Below are positions 1 through 8,520 of a stretch of DNA of 64,000 bases, piece by piece. How positions within the stretch are numbered: the stretch's first letter is position 1; every line of letters begins with the position of its first letter. The position numbers were made by a program, and so were the translations under genes. The notes under the pieces were generated by a model, which saw only the letters and a program-made list of their open reading frames with translations, had not been told where the DNA came from and did no database searches. The DNA comes from AP-15 sp963724435 (GTDB lineage Bacteria > Pseudomonadota > Alphaproteobacteria > ATCC43930 > CGMCC-115725): NCBI GenBank assembly GCA_963724435.1, contig CAVRUN010000010.1, positions 310,001 through 374,000 of the forward strand, written 5' to 3'.

Positions 1-30
1 CATGCTCGGCACCGGCCTTCGCCGGAGACG

Positions 31-66
31 CCCTACGCTTGCTGTCTTGGCAAGCCAGGCGTAGGG
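31..66. repeat. Structured inverted repeat at the left edge
   Basis: Arms CCCTACGC (31-38) and GCGTAGGG (59-66) are perfectly complementary. Inside them CTTGC (38-42) can pair with GCAAG (50-54), so the segment can form a branched hairpin. A separate CCGGC-CTTC-GCCGG hairpin lies just before it at 12-25 and resembles the REP-like stems seen later in the window. No T-run follows, so a simple terminator is not supported. The gene it may belong to lies outside the window. Confidence 0.4.
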
Positions 67-218
67 GGAGCCAGCCAAGCTTCCGACGCTCATCGGCTGC
101 ACCGCCGCACCGAAACTCCCCTTGCAAATTGCGCGGCTACTTCAACCGGAAGCGGGTGACATTTTTTGACCGATAATCCCTTTATGGAAAATCAGCGCGT
201 TGTGTCCACCAAATACAG

Positions 219-1757
219 ATGTCACCGTCTCTGCCATTTACAAATGTCACCGGCACCGCGGTTTGGGTCGGGCGGCGGGCGGGCGCGAAGCCCCCGGCGT
301 AGCGCAGCGACCGATCGACGCCCGCCATGGGGATGGCCGAAACTGCACCCGCTTGTTTGACCGGGCGGGCTCGGCCCGCCCGGCTCGTAGAACGGCTCAG
401 CCGACTTTAAACAGACGCGCGTCGCGCTGATCGCGGCGGCGCGGTGCTTTGGTGCTGCGCCGCTGCGGTCCGCGGCGAAGCTGCTCCTCGCGGATGAAGG
501 CGAGCGCAGCGCCGAGCCGTTTGTTCTCGACAATCGCGCCCTGGTCAACCTGTTGGATTGTATCGAAGATCCGGTAGGCAAACTCGATGCCCTTGTAGCG
601 GATCGACAGGCGACCGTCGGGATAGTCGATGACGGTGACCCGCTTGCCGATTGCCGCCTTGGCTTGCTCGCTTGGCTCCAGGATGAACATGATCTTGTCG
701 TACTGCAGGGTCAGCGCCTGTGAGAGGGTGCGCTCCTCCTTCCAGGCAAAGGCGTCGTCGAGATCGTCACCGGCGTGCAGCGGCCGATGCAAATCCTTTT
801 TATTCGCCGGTGCTTTGGCAAAGCGCGCGTTGTAGTCAGCCATGAAAGCCGGGAGCAGGGCGTTGCCTTCCGCCAAGCTTGCCACGCCCGCCAACCGCAA
901 TTCCTTGACCAGGCGGTCTTGCAACGTCTTGTTGGCACGCTCGACCCGGCCTTTCGCCGGGCTCGAATTGGCGCAGATGATATCGATGTTGAGCACGTGC
1001 AATGCCCGGCCAAACTGGGTCATGCCGTCGCCGCCGAGCGCGCCCGAGTGGTTGACCCGAAACACCCCGTGCTTGTCGCTGTAAAACGCGATCGGCTTGC
1101 CCCAGGCCTCCAGATAGGCACGGGCCGCCTGGAAATAGGCAAAGGTTGACTCGCTCTCGACAAATTGCAGATGCATCAGCCGGCTGGTCGCGTCGTCGAC
1201 AAACACCAGCAGCGTGCATTGCGGCCCGCGGTCCTCGAACCACCAATGCTCGCTACCATCGACCTGGACCAGTTCGCCAACGCATTCGCGCCGCGGCCGC
1301 GGCTGGTGAACCTGCTTGCGCTGCTTGCGATCACGCCACAGCCCGGCTTCGATCATCCACTGGCGCAGCGTTTCACGGCCAACCGCGATCCCGTGATCCT
1401 CGCACAGCTTCTCGGCTGCCAGGGTCGGGCCAAAATCCCAATACCACTGGCGGATGATTGTCAGAACCGCGCGCCGCAATGCCTCGGGCTTGCGCCGGTT
1501 ACTGCGACGGCCGCGGCGCTTCGAGATCAGGCCGCTCGGACCTTCGATCCGATAGGCCTTCAACAGCCGAAACACCTGACGCCGCTCGAGCCCCAACAGC
1601 TGGCCCGCCGCTTTCGTCGTCAGCCGCTTTTGGTCCAAATCCCGCAGAACCTCCAGCCGCGAAAGCTCCCGATCGCTCATCAGTCGTATCGTCACCCCCA
1701 ACACCCCCCGGAAATCCCCCGGGAAGTGTCATCTGTAACCGGCAGAGGAGTGACATT
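219..1757 (-). mobile_element. ISNCY-type insertion sequence
   Basis: A transposase gene on the minus strand is bracketed by imperfect terminal inverted repeats. The right end (1728-1757) and the reverse complement of the left end (219-253) share TG.CAT, TGTAA, GGCAGAG and GTGACAT in the same order. The exact outer ends and any target duplication could not be fixed. A second GTGACATTTTTTGACCGAT tract at about 156-174 resembles the right boundary, so the true left end may lie further out. The element looks complete, with an intact transposase. Confidence 0.65.
397..1680 (-). CDS. ISNCY family transposase
   Basis: A transposase of about 427 residues. The N-terminus (MSDREL, ending around SKRRGRRSNRR) is a helix-turn-helix region with an AAGQLLGLERRQVFRLLKAY recognition helix. 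An rve-like DDE integrase core follows, with a first acidic residue in VQVDGSEHWW, a second in FYSDKHGVF and the glutamate in KGRVERANKTLQ. The C-terminus is basic. I chose the ATG at 1680 because it matches how this family usually begins; an upstream in-frame start at 1704 is possible. The frame is intact, so the element may still be mobile. It is oriented away from the neighbouring cargo ORFs. Confidence 0.85.
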   Translation of the reverse strand: MSDRELSRLEVLRDLDQKRLTTKAAGQLLGLERRQVFRLLKAYRIEGPSGLISKRRGRRSNRRKPEALRRAVLTIIRQWYWDFGPTLAAEKLCEDHGIAVGRETLRQWMIEAGLWRDRKQRKQVHQPRPRRECVGELVQVDGSEHWWFEDRGPQCTLLVFVDDATSRLMHLQFVESESTFAYFQAARAYLEAWGKPIAFYSDKHGVFRVNHSGALGGDGMTQFGRALHVLNIDIICANSSPAKGRVERANKTLQDRLVKELRLAGVASLAEGNALLPAFMADYNARFAKAPANKKDLHRPLHAGDDLDDAFAWKEERTLSQALTLQYDKIMFILEPSEQAKAAIGKRVTVIDYPDGRLSIRYKGIEFAYRIFDTIQQVDQGAIVENKRLGAALAFIREEQLRRGPQRRSTKAPRRRDQRDARLFKVG

Positions 1758-1870
1758 TTGATCGGGCGCCTACACTTGAAAACCGCATAACCTGTCTTCT
1801 GGAAAGTCGCTGACCGCTTCCCGCCGTGACCGAAAATTACGCTTAACGCTTTCGTCTGGAGTATATGGAC

Positions 1871-2155
1871 ATGAAGGTGTCAGCACTAGCGTATCACCGA
1901 AGTCACGCCACAAAAACAATTTGCGATTACCCAATTTCAAATGCCGTCATAAGCAAACGTGCTGGACGCATACGTATGACTATACCGCCACGTCATCTCA
2001 GTGAGACGTTCAACGGCGATTATAATATATATGTGGACTTGATCGAGGATGAAGTAACCACGCTTTTCTTGGAATGCTTTCCGCAAGTTAGAGATGTGAT
2101 GGCCCGTCTTATGTCGCCACCGGCTCAAGGGCAGAGCGAACCGGAAGCAACATAA
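1871..2155 (+). CDS. Hypothetical protein, 94 residues, AT-richer cargo
   Basis: I do not recognise this small protein. It has a GGAG ribosome-binding motif at 1858-1861, nine bases before the ATG at 1871; the ATG at 1865 is too close. Base composition is clearly lower in GC than the surrounding genome and codon use is atypical, which suggests transfer. The C-terminal half is acidic (VDLIEDEVTTLFLECFPQVR). It has no signal peptide or membrane segment. It lies between two insertion sequences and just upstream of another small ORF in the same direction, so the two may form one small transcript. Confidence 0.4.
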   Translation: MKVSALAYHRSHATKTICDYPISNAVISKRAGRIRMTIPPRHLSETFNGDYNIYVDLIEDEVTTLFLECFPQVRDVMARLMSPPAQGQSEPEAT

Positions 2156-2182
2156 GCAGAGTAGCGCGAAAGGATTAGGAAG

Positions 2183-2515
2183 ATGTTCCGCGAGACTCGT
2201 ACCGAAAGATTCCCCCGCCGTGCCTACGACGTGCACGAGGGCTGGCGGCGCAAAACGCTGTCACACGCCATCGCGGTGCTTAACCGCGCCCATGAAGACA
2301 AAGCCGCCAGGATATTGCATAGAATGCGGGACGCCGACGAGGAGGGCGATCCTGATCGACCGTTGGCGGGGGACGAGCGCGAGGCTTGGCGCAAAACGCT
2401 GTCGCACGCCATCGTGGTGCTTAAGCAGGCCAATGAAGACAAAGCTGCCAGCAGATTGAGTGAAATGCTGGACGCCGAGCAGCCGCCCGAACGCAACCCC
2501 GGGCGCGCACCGTAG
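2183..2515 (+). CDS. Hypothetical protein with an internal duplication, 110 residues
   Basis: An unrecognised soluble protein made largely of two copies of one unit of about 33 residues. The first copy contains RRKTLSHAIAVLNRAHEDKA and the second RKTLSHAIVVLKQANEDKA; each ends with a helix such as RILHRMRDADEE or SRLSEMLDAEQ. The DNA copies (about 2240-2309 and 2383-2451) are also very similar, so the duplication is fairly recent. Each unit is predicted to be alpha-helical and charged. A good AGGAAG ribosome-binding site precedes the ATG. It sits in the cargo between two IS elements. No function is suggested. Confidence 0.5.
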   Translation: MFRETRTERFPRRAYDVHEGWRRKTLSHAIAVLNRAHEDKAARILHRMRDADEEGDPDRPLAGDEREAWRKTLSHAIVVLKQANEDKAASRLSEMLDAEQPPERNPGRAP

Positions 2516-2627
2516 CCACCAGCCCACATCTTGTGTCTTGCGGTTGTGCCGGGAAGATCGGCAAAGCCGCATAAGCGCCATTATAACGAATTTCTTGGAG
2601 TACTCAGAAAGTCCAAAACTTAACCCT

Positions 2628-4232
2628 CTAGCCTGAAAAATTCATTGGACTGGCCAGAAGGGACGGCGGGAGCGGCATAAACCGTTGGTTTCGTGTATGA
2701 TTTGGTTGCTAAGGCCGGATCAAACCGAAGCAACGGAGTTCGCACCCGCCATGGAGGAAGGTACGGGGATTTTGCCAGGTTTGCCAGCGGTGGCGGGTAA
2801 GCCGGTGCATGTCGGGTTTGACGGCGGCCGGCTGACCTCGGATGGTGGGATATTGCTGGTGGCGGCGATCGAACAACGGCTCAAGATTGCCGAACGCTTA
2901 GCGGCGTGCCTCGAAGATCCGCGCGACCCGGACCGGGTGCGGCACGAACTGGCCGAGATGATCCGCTATCGTGCCTTGCTGATTGCGGCGGGCTATCCCG
3001 ACGGCAACGACTGCGACGCGCTGAAAGCCGACCCCGCCTTCAAGATGGCCGTCGGACGATTGCCGGAAAGCGGTGAAGATCTGTGCTCGCAACCGACGAT
3101 CAGCCGGCTCGAGAACCTGCCGAGCGCGACCGCGCTCAAGCGCATGATGGCGGCGATGATCGAGTTGTTCTGCGACAGCTTCGAGCAGGTACCCCGGCGC
3201 ATCCTGCTCGATATCGACGACACCGAGGACCGGGTTCACGGCGGCCAGCAGCTCGCGCTCTTCAATGCGCACTACGACAGCCGCTGCTTTCTGCCGATCC
3301 ACATTTACGAGGCGACGACCGGCAAACCCGTCGCTGTCATCCTGCGCCCCGGCAAGACGCCTGACGGGACCGAGGTGGCGCTGGTGCTGCGCCATGTCAT
3401 TGGCCGCATCCGCGCCCGCTGGCCGGCGGTCGAGATCGTCGTGCGCGGCGACAGCCATTACGGCCGGCCCAAGGCCATGGCGTGGTGCGAGCGTCAGCAG
3501 GTCGGCTACATCTTCGGCCTCTCTGGTAACCCGGTGCTGCTGCGGCAGGTCAGCCCGCTCACCGAGGACGCCGCCTTGGGTCGTCTCGCAGACGAAGGGG
3601 AAAAGGTCCGCCGCTATGGCGATTTCCGCTATGCCGCCAAAAGCTGGAATGTCGAGCGCCGCGTCATCGCCCGCGTCGAGGCCGGTCCTCAAGGGGCCGA
3701 CAGCCGCTTCATCGTCACCAACCTGCGGGGTCTGCCCAAGACGCTCTACGAGAAGGTCTATTGCGCGCGCGGGCAGGCCGAAAACCTGATCAAGGCGCAC
3801 AAACTGCATCTGGCTTCCGACCGTACCTCCTGCACCAAGGCGACCGCCAACCAGTTCCGGCTGCTGCTTCATACCGCCGCCTACTGGCTGATGCTGAGCC
3901 TGCGCGGTCTGGCTCCAAAGACATCCTTCTGGCGCGATGCCCAATTCGATACGATCCGCCTCTGCCTGATCAAGGTCGCCGGGCGCGTCACCGAGATGGT
4001 CACCCGCATCAAGATCGCCTTGCCGAGCGCCTTTCCCTATCAGGCCGGCTTTGCCGATCTCGCCGGCCGCATCGCCAAGCTGCCGCCGTGAGCGACGGGG
4101 CGGTTGCCCCAGTTCAAACCCTTTGGCCCAACCGCAAACCCCGACCAGCGCGCCCCCGACGCCACAAAAAGCCGCGCCCGATCCCCGCCATCACTGTGGA
4201 GCCGCCAGCCCCTCATGAATGATCCGGGCTAG
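2628..4232 (+). mobile_element. IS1380 family insertion sequence
   Basis: A complete transposase gene is bounded by inverted repeats. The left end reads CTAGCCTGAAAAATTCAT from 2628, and the reverse complement of the right end (ending 4232) reads CTAGCCCGGATCATTCAT. The two outermost CTAG tetramers may be part of the repeats or a 4-bp target duplication; the sequence alone does not separate these. The stretch 4092-4232 holds only the non-coding right end of the element. Confidence 0.75.
2751..4091 (+). CDS. IS1380 family transposase
   Basis: A DDE transposase of about 446 residues. It begins with the family's usual pattern, a short leader followed by HVGFDGGRLTSDGGILL, and carries the catalytic motifs LLDIDDTEDRVHG, IVVRGDSHYGRP and the late GQAENLIKAHK glutamate region. 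I chose the ATG at 2751; the frame is open upstream to a GTG at 2685. The gene lies inside clear inverted repeats and is intact. GC content is similar to the host, unlike the small ORFs before it. Confidence 0.88.
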   Translation: MEEGTGILPGLPAVAGKPVHVGFDGGRLTSDGGILLVAAIEQRLKIAERLAACLEDPRDPDRVRHELAEMIRYRALLIAAGYPDGNDCDALKADPAFKMAVGRLPESGEDLCSQPTISRLENLPSATALKRMMAAMIELFCDSFEQVPRRILLDIDDTEDRVHGGQQLALFNAHYDSRCFLPIHIYEATTGKPVAVILRPGKTPDGTEVALVLRHVIGRIRARWPAVEIVVRGDSHYGRPKAMAWCERQQVGYIFGLSGNPVLLRQVSPLTEDAALGRLADEGEKVRRYGDFRYAAKSWNVERRVIARVEAGPQGADSRFIVTNLRGLPKTLYEKVYCARGQAENLIKAHKLHLASDRTSCTKATANQFRLLLHTAAYWLMLSLRGLAPKTSFWRDAQFDTIRLCLIKVAGRVTEMVTRIKIALPSAFPYQAGFADLAGRIAKLPP

Positions 4233-4463
4233 TCCTGGGCAACCGCACGGTGGTTTTGACTTGGTGGAGCGGGGGCATGTGGGGTGGTGAATACTCGCCC
4301 CGCCAGATATTATTTGGCCTAGCCGCGGCACAAGATCTAGCCGGGTTTCAGGGTATCAGCCGCCGTCCGGGTGGTCGAGGAGCGCCATTAGCTCCCGCCA
4401 CTCGCGGGGGGAGAGGCCACTATCCCCTTGCGTGGCGGGGTTCCCGGTGAATGTGCTGGTACA

Positions 4464-4491
4464 GAGCTACGAGCTACGAGCTACGAGCTGC
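4464..4491 (+). repeat. Short tandem repeat, 7-bp unit, four copies
   Basis: Three copies of GAGCTAC are followed by a variant GAGCTGC. The repeat lies in the 300-bp gene-free stretch between the IS1380 element (ends 4232) and the CoA-transferase genes (end 4553). I see no other feature in that stretch. A small simple-sequence tract with no evident function. Confidence 0.6.
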
Positions 4492-4552
4492 GATCCGCGG
4501 TCTAGCCCGGTTCAAAGCCCAACCGCCCATCGCCCCGGCCCCTAGGTGAATT

Positions 4553-5230
4553 TCACCGCACTGTGCGCACCGGCGGCAGTTCCGCCGGAACGGTCAGATT
4601 GCAGCCGGTGGCGGACTTGATTTCATCGACCGAAACGCCGGGGGCGATTTCCTTTAATTCGAGGCCGCGCGGCGTTACCGCGAACAAGCCGAAATTGGTC
4701 ACCACCAGATTGACGACGCCGCGCGCGGTCGCCGGGATCGTGCACCGTTCGACCAGACGCGGGGCGCCATTGCGGGTCTGGTGCTCCATCGCGACAAAAA
4801 CATGCTTGGCGCAAGCCGCGAGGTCCATCGCGCCGCCTATGCCGCCGCCTTGCTGCCCTGCCATCTTCCAATTGGCGAAATCGCCGTTTTCCGCAACCTC
4901 GTAGGCGCCGAGCACGGTCACGTCGATCCGCCCGCTGCGGATCACCGCAAACGAGTCGGCGTGGTGCACGATCGCCGCGCCAGGCCGCAAGGTAACGTGC
5001 TGGCCGCCGGCGTTGACGAGGTGCATGTCCTCCTGGCCGCGCGCCGCGAGCGGGCCGTAGCCGATCACGCCATTCTCGGAATGGAAGATAATGTCCTTGT
5101 CGCCGAAATCGAAATTCGAGCACAAGGTCGGGATGCCGATGCCGAGATTGACGATCCAGCCATCGCCGAATTCCATTGCCAGCCGATCGCACATTTGCTG
5201 ACGGCTGAGCCCCTTTGCCCTCTCGCTCAT
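4553..5230 (-). CDS. 3-oxoacid CoA-transferase, subunit B
   Basis: The catalytic-type subunit of a two-subunit CoA-transferase that moves CoA between succinyl-CoA or acetyl-CoA and a 3-oxoacid such as acetoacetate or 3-oxoadipate. It is 225 residues, normal for the B subunit. The N-terminal part has GIGIPTL, and the catalytic glutamate lies in SENGVIGYGP. I chose MSERAKG at 5230 because it falls two bases after the stop of subunit A, so the two are translationally coupled; a longer start at 5263 would overlap A. The sequence alone does not separate the scoB, pcaJ and atoA types, so no symbol is given. Confidence 0.85.
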   Translation of the reverse strand: MSERAKGLSRQQMCDRLAMEFGDGWIVNLGIGIPTLCSNFDFGDKDIIFHSENGVIGYGPLAARGQEDMHLVNAGGQHVTLRPGAAIVHHADSFAVIRSGRIDVTVLGAYEVAENGDFANWKMAGQQGGGIGGAMDLAACAKHVFVAMEHQTRNGAPRLVERCTIPATARGVVNLVVTNFGLFAVTPRGLELKEIAPGVSVDEIKSATGCNLTVPAELPPVRTVR

Positions 5231-5232
5231 AA

Positions 5233-5973
5233 TCAGGTACTCGCTGGCAGTTGCGGCCACCATCCTTCGGGCGGCGGTGGGATTTTGACGATGCGGTGGA
5301 CGAAGATTCCCGGCGTGTGCACATCGTCGGGGTCGATCGCGCCGATTGGGAGAATGTCCTCCTCGACCTCGACGACCGTGACCCGCGCAGCCATTGCCAT
5401 GATCGGGTTGAAATTGCGCTGCGAGCGGCGGAACCGCAGATTGCCCGCGGCATCGGCCTGATAGGCGCGGATCATCGCGTAATCGAGCGGCAGGGCATGC
5501 TCGAGCAGGTATTCGCGACCGTTGAAAACCCGTGTCTCGCGGCCTTCGGCGAGCTCGGTGCCAACCGCCGCCGGTGTGTAGAAGGCGGGGATGCCGGCCC
5601 CGGCGGCACGCATCCGCTCGGCTAGCGTACCCTGCGGCACCAGCTCTGCCTCGATCAGCCCCTTTGCAACATATTCCGACAGGATCAGACGCTGCGAGGC
5701 GCGGGTCGGCGCGGTAAAGGCGCAGACCACTTTGCTGACCTGCCCATTTTGGATCATCTGACCCATGTCGGGCGACTCGGGCGGCAACGTGGCGCCTCCC
5801 CGCGTCGAATTCGAAACGCAGGTCAGCCCTTTGGCTCCTTGCGCTGCCACCGCGCCATAAAGGTTGATCGGCATGCCCACGACCGCGAACCCGCCAAAGC
5901 CGATCGTGGCACCATCGGGGATGTCATGCACCGCCTCGGCAAAGCTGGAGAAAATCTTACTCTTGGCGCTCAT
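5233..5973 (-). CDS. 3-oxoacid CoA-transferase, subunit A
   Basis: The partner subunit of the CoA-transferase, 246 residues. It shows the family pattern GATIGFGGFAVVGMPINL near the N-terminus and a C-terminal VVEVEEDILPIGAIDPDDVHTPGIFV stretch, the latter typical of subunits from beta-ketoadipate or ketone-body pathways. The ATG at 5973 (MSAKSK) follows a G-rich ribosome-binding tract; 21 extra residues are possible upstream. It is the first gene of a two-gene operon, convergent with nothing and divergent from the transporter at 6205. The transporter may supply the acid substrate (inference). Confidence 0.85.
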   Translation of the reverse strand: MSAKSKIFSSFAEAVHDIPDGATIGFGGFAVVGMPINLYGAVAAQGAKGLTCVSNSTRGGATLPPESPDMGQMIQNGQVSKVVCAFTAPTRASQRLILSEYVAKGLIEAELVPQGTLAERMRAAGAGIPAFYTPAAVGTELAEGRETRVFNGREYLLEHALPLDYAMIRAYQADAAGNLRFRRSQRNFNPIMAMAARVTVVEVEEDILPIGAIDPDDVHTPGIFVHRIVKIPPPPEGWWPQLPAST

Positions 5974-6204
5974 TCCCCCCGCCCAAATCTGATTGTCACG
6001 CATCATCATGCGGCAGGCGACGACCCGCGGCAACATATCGAAAAGGGGTCATCGAGATCGGTAAAACCTAGAAGGGCAAGCCTCGGAGCGCGGGGGCGAC
6101 CGACCGCCGACCATGAGGCGGATTTAATTCTGGTGTCGTGAAGCAAAACCGGGACAATGAACCCGCCGTCCTCGCGAGAAGGGACAACGTGCTTTGGAGA
6201 CGCC

Positions 6205-7530
6205 ATGACCGCCGCCGGCCTCGCCCCCGCCCGTCCTAAACCTTCCCTGACGCGGGCGATCGTCGCTGCCTCGCTGGGCAACGCGATGGAGTGGTTTGAT
6301 TTCCTGGTCTACGGGTATTTCGCGGTCACGATCGCGAAGGTATTTTTCCCGACGACCAACGAGACCGCATCGCTGCTGTTGACCCTCGGCACGTTCAGCG
6401 CCTCGTTCCTGGTGCGCCCGATCGGGGCAATCGTGATCGGCGCCTATACCGATCGCAAAGGGCGCCGGGCCGGGCTTACGCTGTCCATCGCGCTGATGGT
6501 TATCGGCACGACGATGACGGCCTTGATGCCGGGCTACGCGACGATCGGGCTCGCCGCACCGATTTTGATCCTTGTCGCGCGGCTGGTTCAGGGGTTTTCG
6601 GTCGGCGGCGAATTCGGCAGCGCGGTCACGTTCCTGGCGGAGCAGACCGCCTCGCGCAAAGGCTTTGTTGCGAGCTGGCAATGGGCCAGCACCGGGATCA
6701 CCGGCTTCCTGGCGTCGGGGTTCGGCATCATCCTGGCCAGCATCTTGTCGCCAGAGCAGCTGACCGATTGGGGCTGGCGCGTCCCGTTCCTGTTCGGAAT
6801 TTTGGTCGGCCCGTTGGGGGTCTACATCCGCCGTCGGCTCGATGAGACGCCGGAATTTGTCGAGATCAAGCCGACCCGTTCGCCGGTGCGCGACATGCTG
6901 CGCGAGCACCCGATCGAATTCCTATTGGCGATGGGCGCCTCGATCATTTCGAACAGCTCGGCCTACATCATCCTTTACATCCCAACCTATGCGGTCAAGC
7001 AATTGCACCTGCCGCAAAGAACCGGGTTTATCGCGACCTTGATCGGCGCCGTCATTCTCGGCGTCGCCTGCCCGTTTGCCGGCCACCTATCCGACAAGTT
7101 CGGCCGCAACGGGCTGTTGAAGGCCACCGCGTGGCTGTTTCTCCTTACCACGTACCCGGTATTTTTTCTGATGGTCGCGTTCCCCTCGGTGTGGACCGCG
7201 ATTTTCGCCGCGGGCTGGCTCAGCCTCGTCAAGGCCGGGTATAGCGGCGTGTTGCCCTCGCAGCTCGCCGAGCTGTTCCCGACCCATGTCCGCGGCATCG
7301 GGGTGGCGCTCAGCTTTAGCATCACCGTGACGGTCTTTGGCGGCTTCACGCCGTTTGTCTCGACCTGGCTGATCGCGATGACCCACAACAGCTTGTCGCC
7401 GAGCTTCTATATCATGTTCACGGCGGCGCTCAGCATCATCGCCCTGGTCTTTGTCCAACGCCGCCGCTATCCGCGCGACTACCCGGCCGTCCAGTCGGCC
7501 GACAGCCTTCAACAACAAGGTGCCGATTAG
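6205..7530 (+). CDS. MFS transporter, metabolite:H+ symporter (MHS) family
   Basis: An inner-membrane proton symporter of 441 residues with about twelve hydrophobic segments. The MHS subfamily signature GNAMEWFDFLVYGYFA lies at the start of helix 1, and the loop between helices 2 and 3 has an ADRKGRR-like motif (AYTDRKGRRAG). Known relatives import citrate, 2-oxoglutarate, shikimate, proline or betaine; the substrate here is unknown. I chose the ATG at 6205 after GGAGA rather than the upstream in-frame ATG at 6157. It is divergent from the CoA-transferase operon, which suggests an organic acid (inference). Confidence 0.82.
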   Translation: MTAAGLAPARPKPSLTRAIVAASLGNAMEWFDFLVYGYFAVTIAKVFFPTTNETASLLLTLGTFSASFLVRPIGAIVIGAYTDRKGRRAGLTLSIALMVIGTTMTALMPGYATIGLAAPILILVARLVQGFSVGGEFGSAVTFLAEQTASRKGFVASWQWASTGITGFLASGFGIILASILSPEQLTDWGWRVPFLFGILVGPLGVYIRRRLDETPEFVEIKPTRSPVRDMLREHPIEFLLAMGASIISNSSAYIILYIPTYAVKQLHLPQRTGFIATLIGAVILGVACPFAGHLSDKFGRNGLLKATAWLFLLTTYPVFFLMVAFPSVWTAIFAAGWLSLVKAGYSGVLPSQLAELFPTHVRGIGVALSFSITVTVFGGFTPFVSTWLIAMTHNSLSPSFYIMFTAALSIIALVFVQRRRYPRDYPAVQSADSLQQQGAD

Positions 7531-7653
7531 CCGCGCACCGTCAGCGCAGGTCCCGCCCCGCGTCGGCGAAACTAGACCAGATGTCCGGTTGAGCGCGGGG
7601 CGACCCGTGAAAGCGGATATCCGCTCGCGGAGGGCGTGGGCGGGACCGGTGGG

Positions 7654-8025
7654 CTAGCGGCAGAAGCGGATGGGTAGGGTGACGGTGCGGCCGAGGAGGA
7701 TCACCGCGCCGAGGCGGTGGGCGCCGTTCCACACGATGCGGCCGGCGCGGTTGGGACGGGCATGGACCACGACCGGATCATCGTCGCCACGGTCCTCCCA
7801 GGCGCCCCTTGCCATGATCGCTGCGTAACGGGCGGAGATTTCGAGGAGGATCACCCTCGCTTGGGGTGTGGGAAAGTGCGGTTGCAGCCAGATCTCGGCG
7901 GTCGCCGGCCGGATGGCGCAGCGGATCAGCTCCGGATCGAATTGGTGATAACCGCCTCCGAGGCTCGGCGGTAGGCCGGGGTGGCGAAGCCGATAGCCTT
8001 CGAGCGCATCCGCCGCATCGATCAT
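7654..8025 (-). CDS. Hypothetical protein, 123 residues
   Basis: I do not recognise this protein. It is soluble and has no signal peptide. A GGGAG motif lies eight bases before the ATG at 8025. The C-terminus (IVWNGAHRLGAVILLGR) faintly recalls the 'xxGxHRLxAxxxxG' signature of ParB/sulfiredoxin-like domains, but the rest does not obviously fit, so I give no family. It is convergent with the MHS transporter. The following 495 bases (8026-8520) have no gene and hold a repeat element. Confidence 0.45.
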   Translation of the reverse strand: MIDAADALEGYRLRHPGLPPSLGGGYHQFDPELIRCAIRPATAEIWLQPHFPTPQARVILLEISARYAAIMARGAWEDRGDDDPVVVHARPNRAGRIVWNGAHRLGAVILLGRTVTLPIRFCR

Positions 8026-8319
8026 CAGCGATACTCCCGCACTGCGTTATCGCATTGTCGGAAACACCTGTTGTCCGAACAAGAGCCAAAGCGGGTCTCG
8101 AGCACAGCGGGAAGCTTGCGGCCCGCAAGCGCTATGCAGTCCGGTTCTCGATTGCTGGCATCGGTCCAAGCGGGCCTCACCTCTATTCTCCCCCTGGGGA
8201 GAGGATTGAGGAGAGTGCGCAAAAAGCCGTTTTTGTCTCGTAGTAATCCACCTTAATTCCGGCTGATGTACGCGGGGATAGGATCGATCGACTTACAACC
8301 GATGCACGGTCGTCGCGTC

Positions 8320-8500
8320 AATTCCCGACAATTCCCGGTTAGCTACAACAAATTCCCGGTTCGGGTGCGAAAAATTCCCGTTTGGATGGGCCCCAGCTTT
8401 GTCCTTAACCTACTGACATTATTGGTCTACTTGGAGGAATAGCGAGGTTTTGAAGCAAAAAATCCCGGATCTTTCCCGGTTGCACGGGAAATTCGGCGAG
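8320..8500. repeat. AATTCCCG repeat element, copy A, with a terminator-like hairpin
   Basis: Four direct AATTCCCG motifs start at 8320, 8330, 8351 and 8373, two of them continuing as AATTCCCGGTT. Near the right end the minus strand forms a hairpin, TTTCCCG - TGCAAC - CGGGAAA, followed by a run of six T. The element ends about 24 bp beyond the stop codon of the RND permease gene (8521, minus strand) and probably terminates it. A related cluster lies at 48341-48504 in the same position behind metH. The stretch 8026-8319 holds no recognisable gene. Confidence 0.6.
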
Positions 8501-8520
8501 TCCCGCTGCCGAAGTTGGGG

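Noticed and set aside
2898..3944. A 348-codon antisense frame inside the IS1380 transposase gene
   Set aside because: It is a shadow of the transposase frame, with low-complexity composition and no recognisable motif.
4250..4450. A 66-codon ORF after the IS1380 element
   Set aside because: No ribosome-binding site, low-complexity Gly/Arg/Pro composition and no recognisable pattern.
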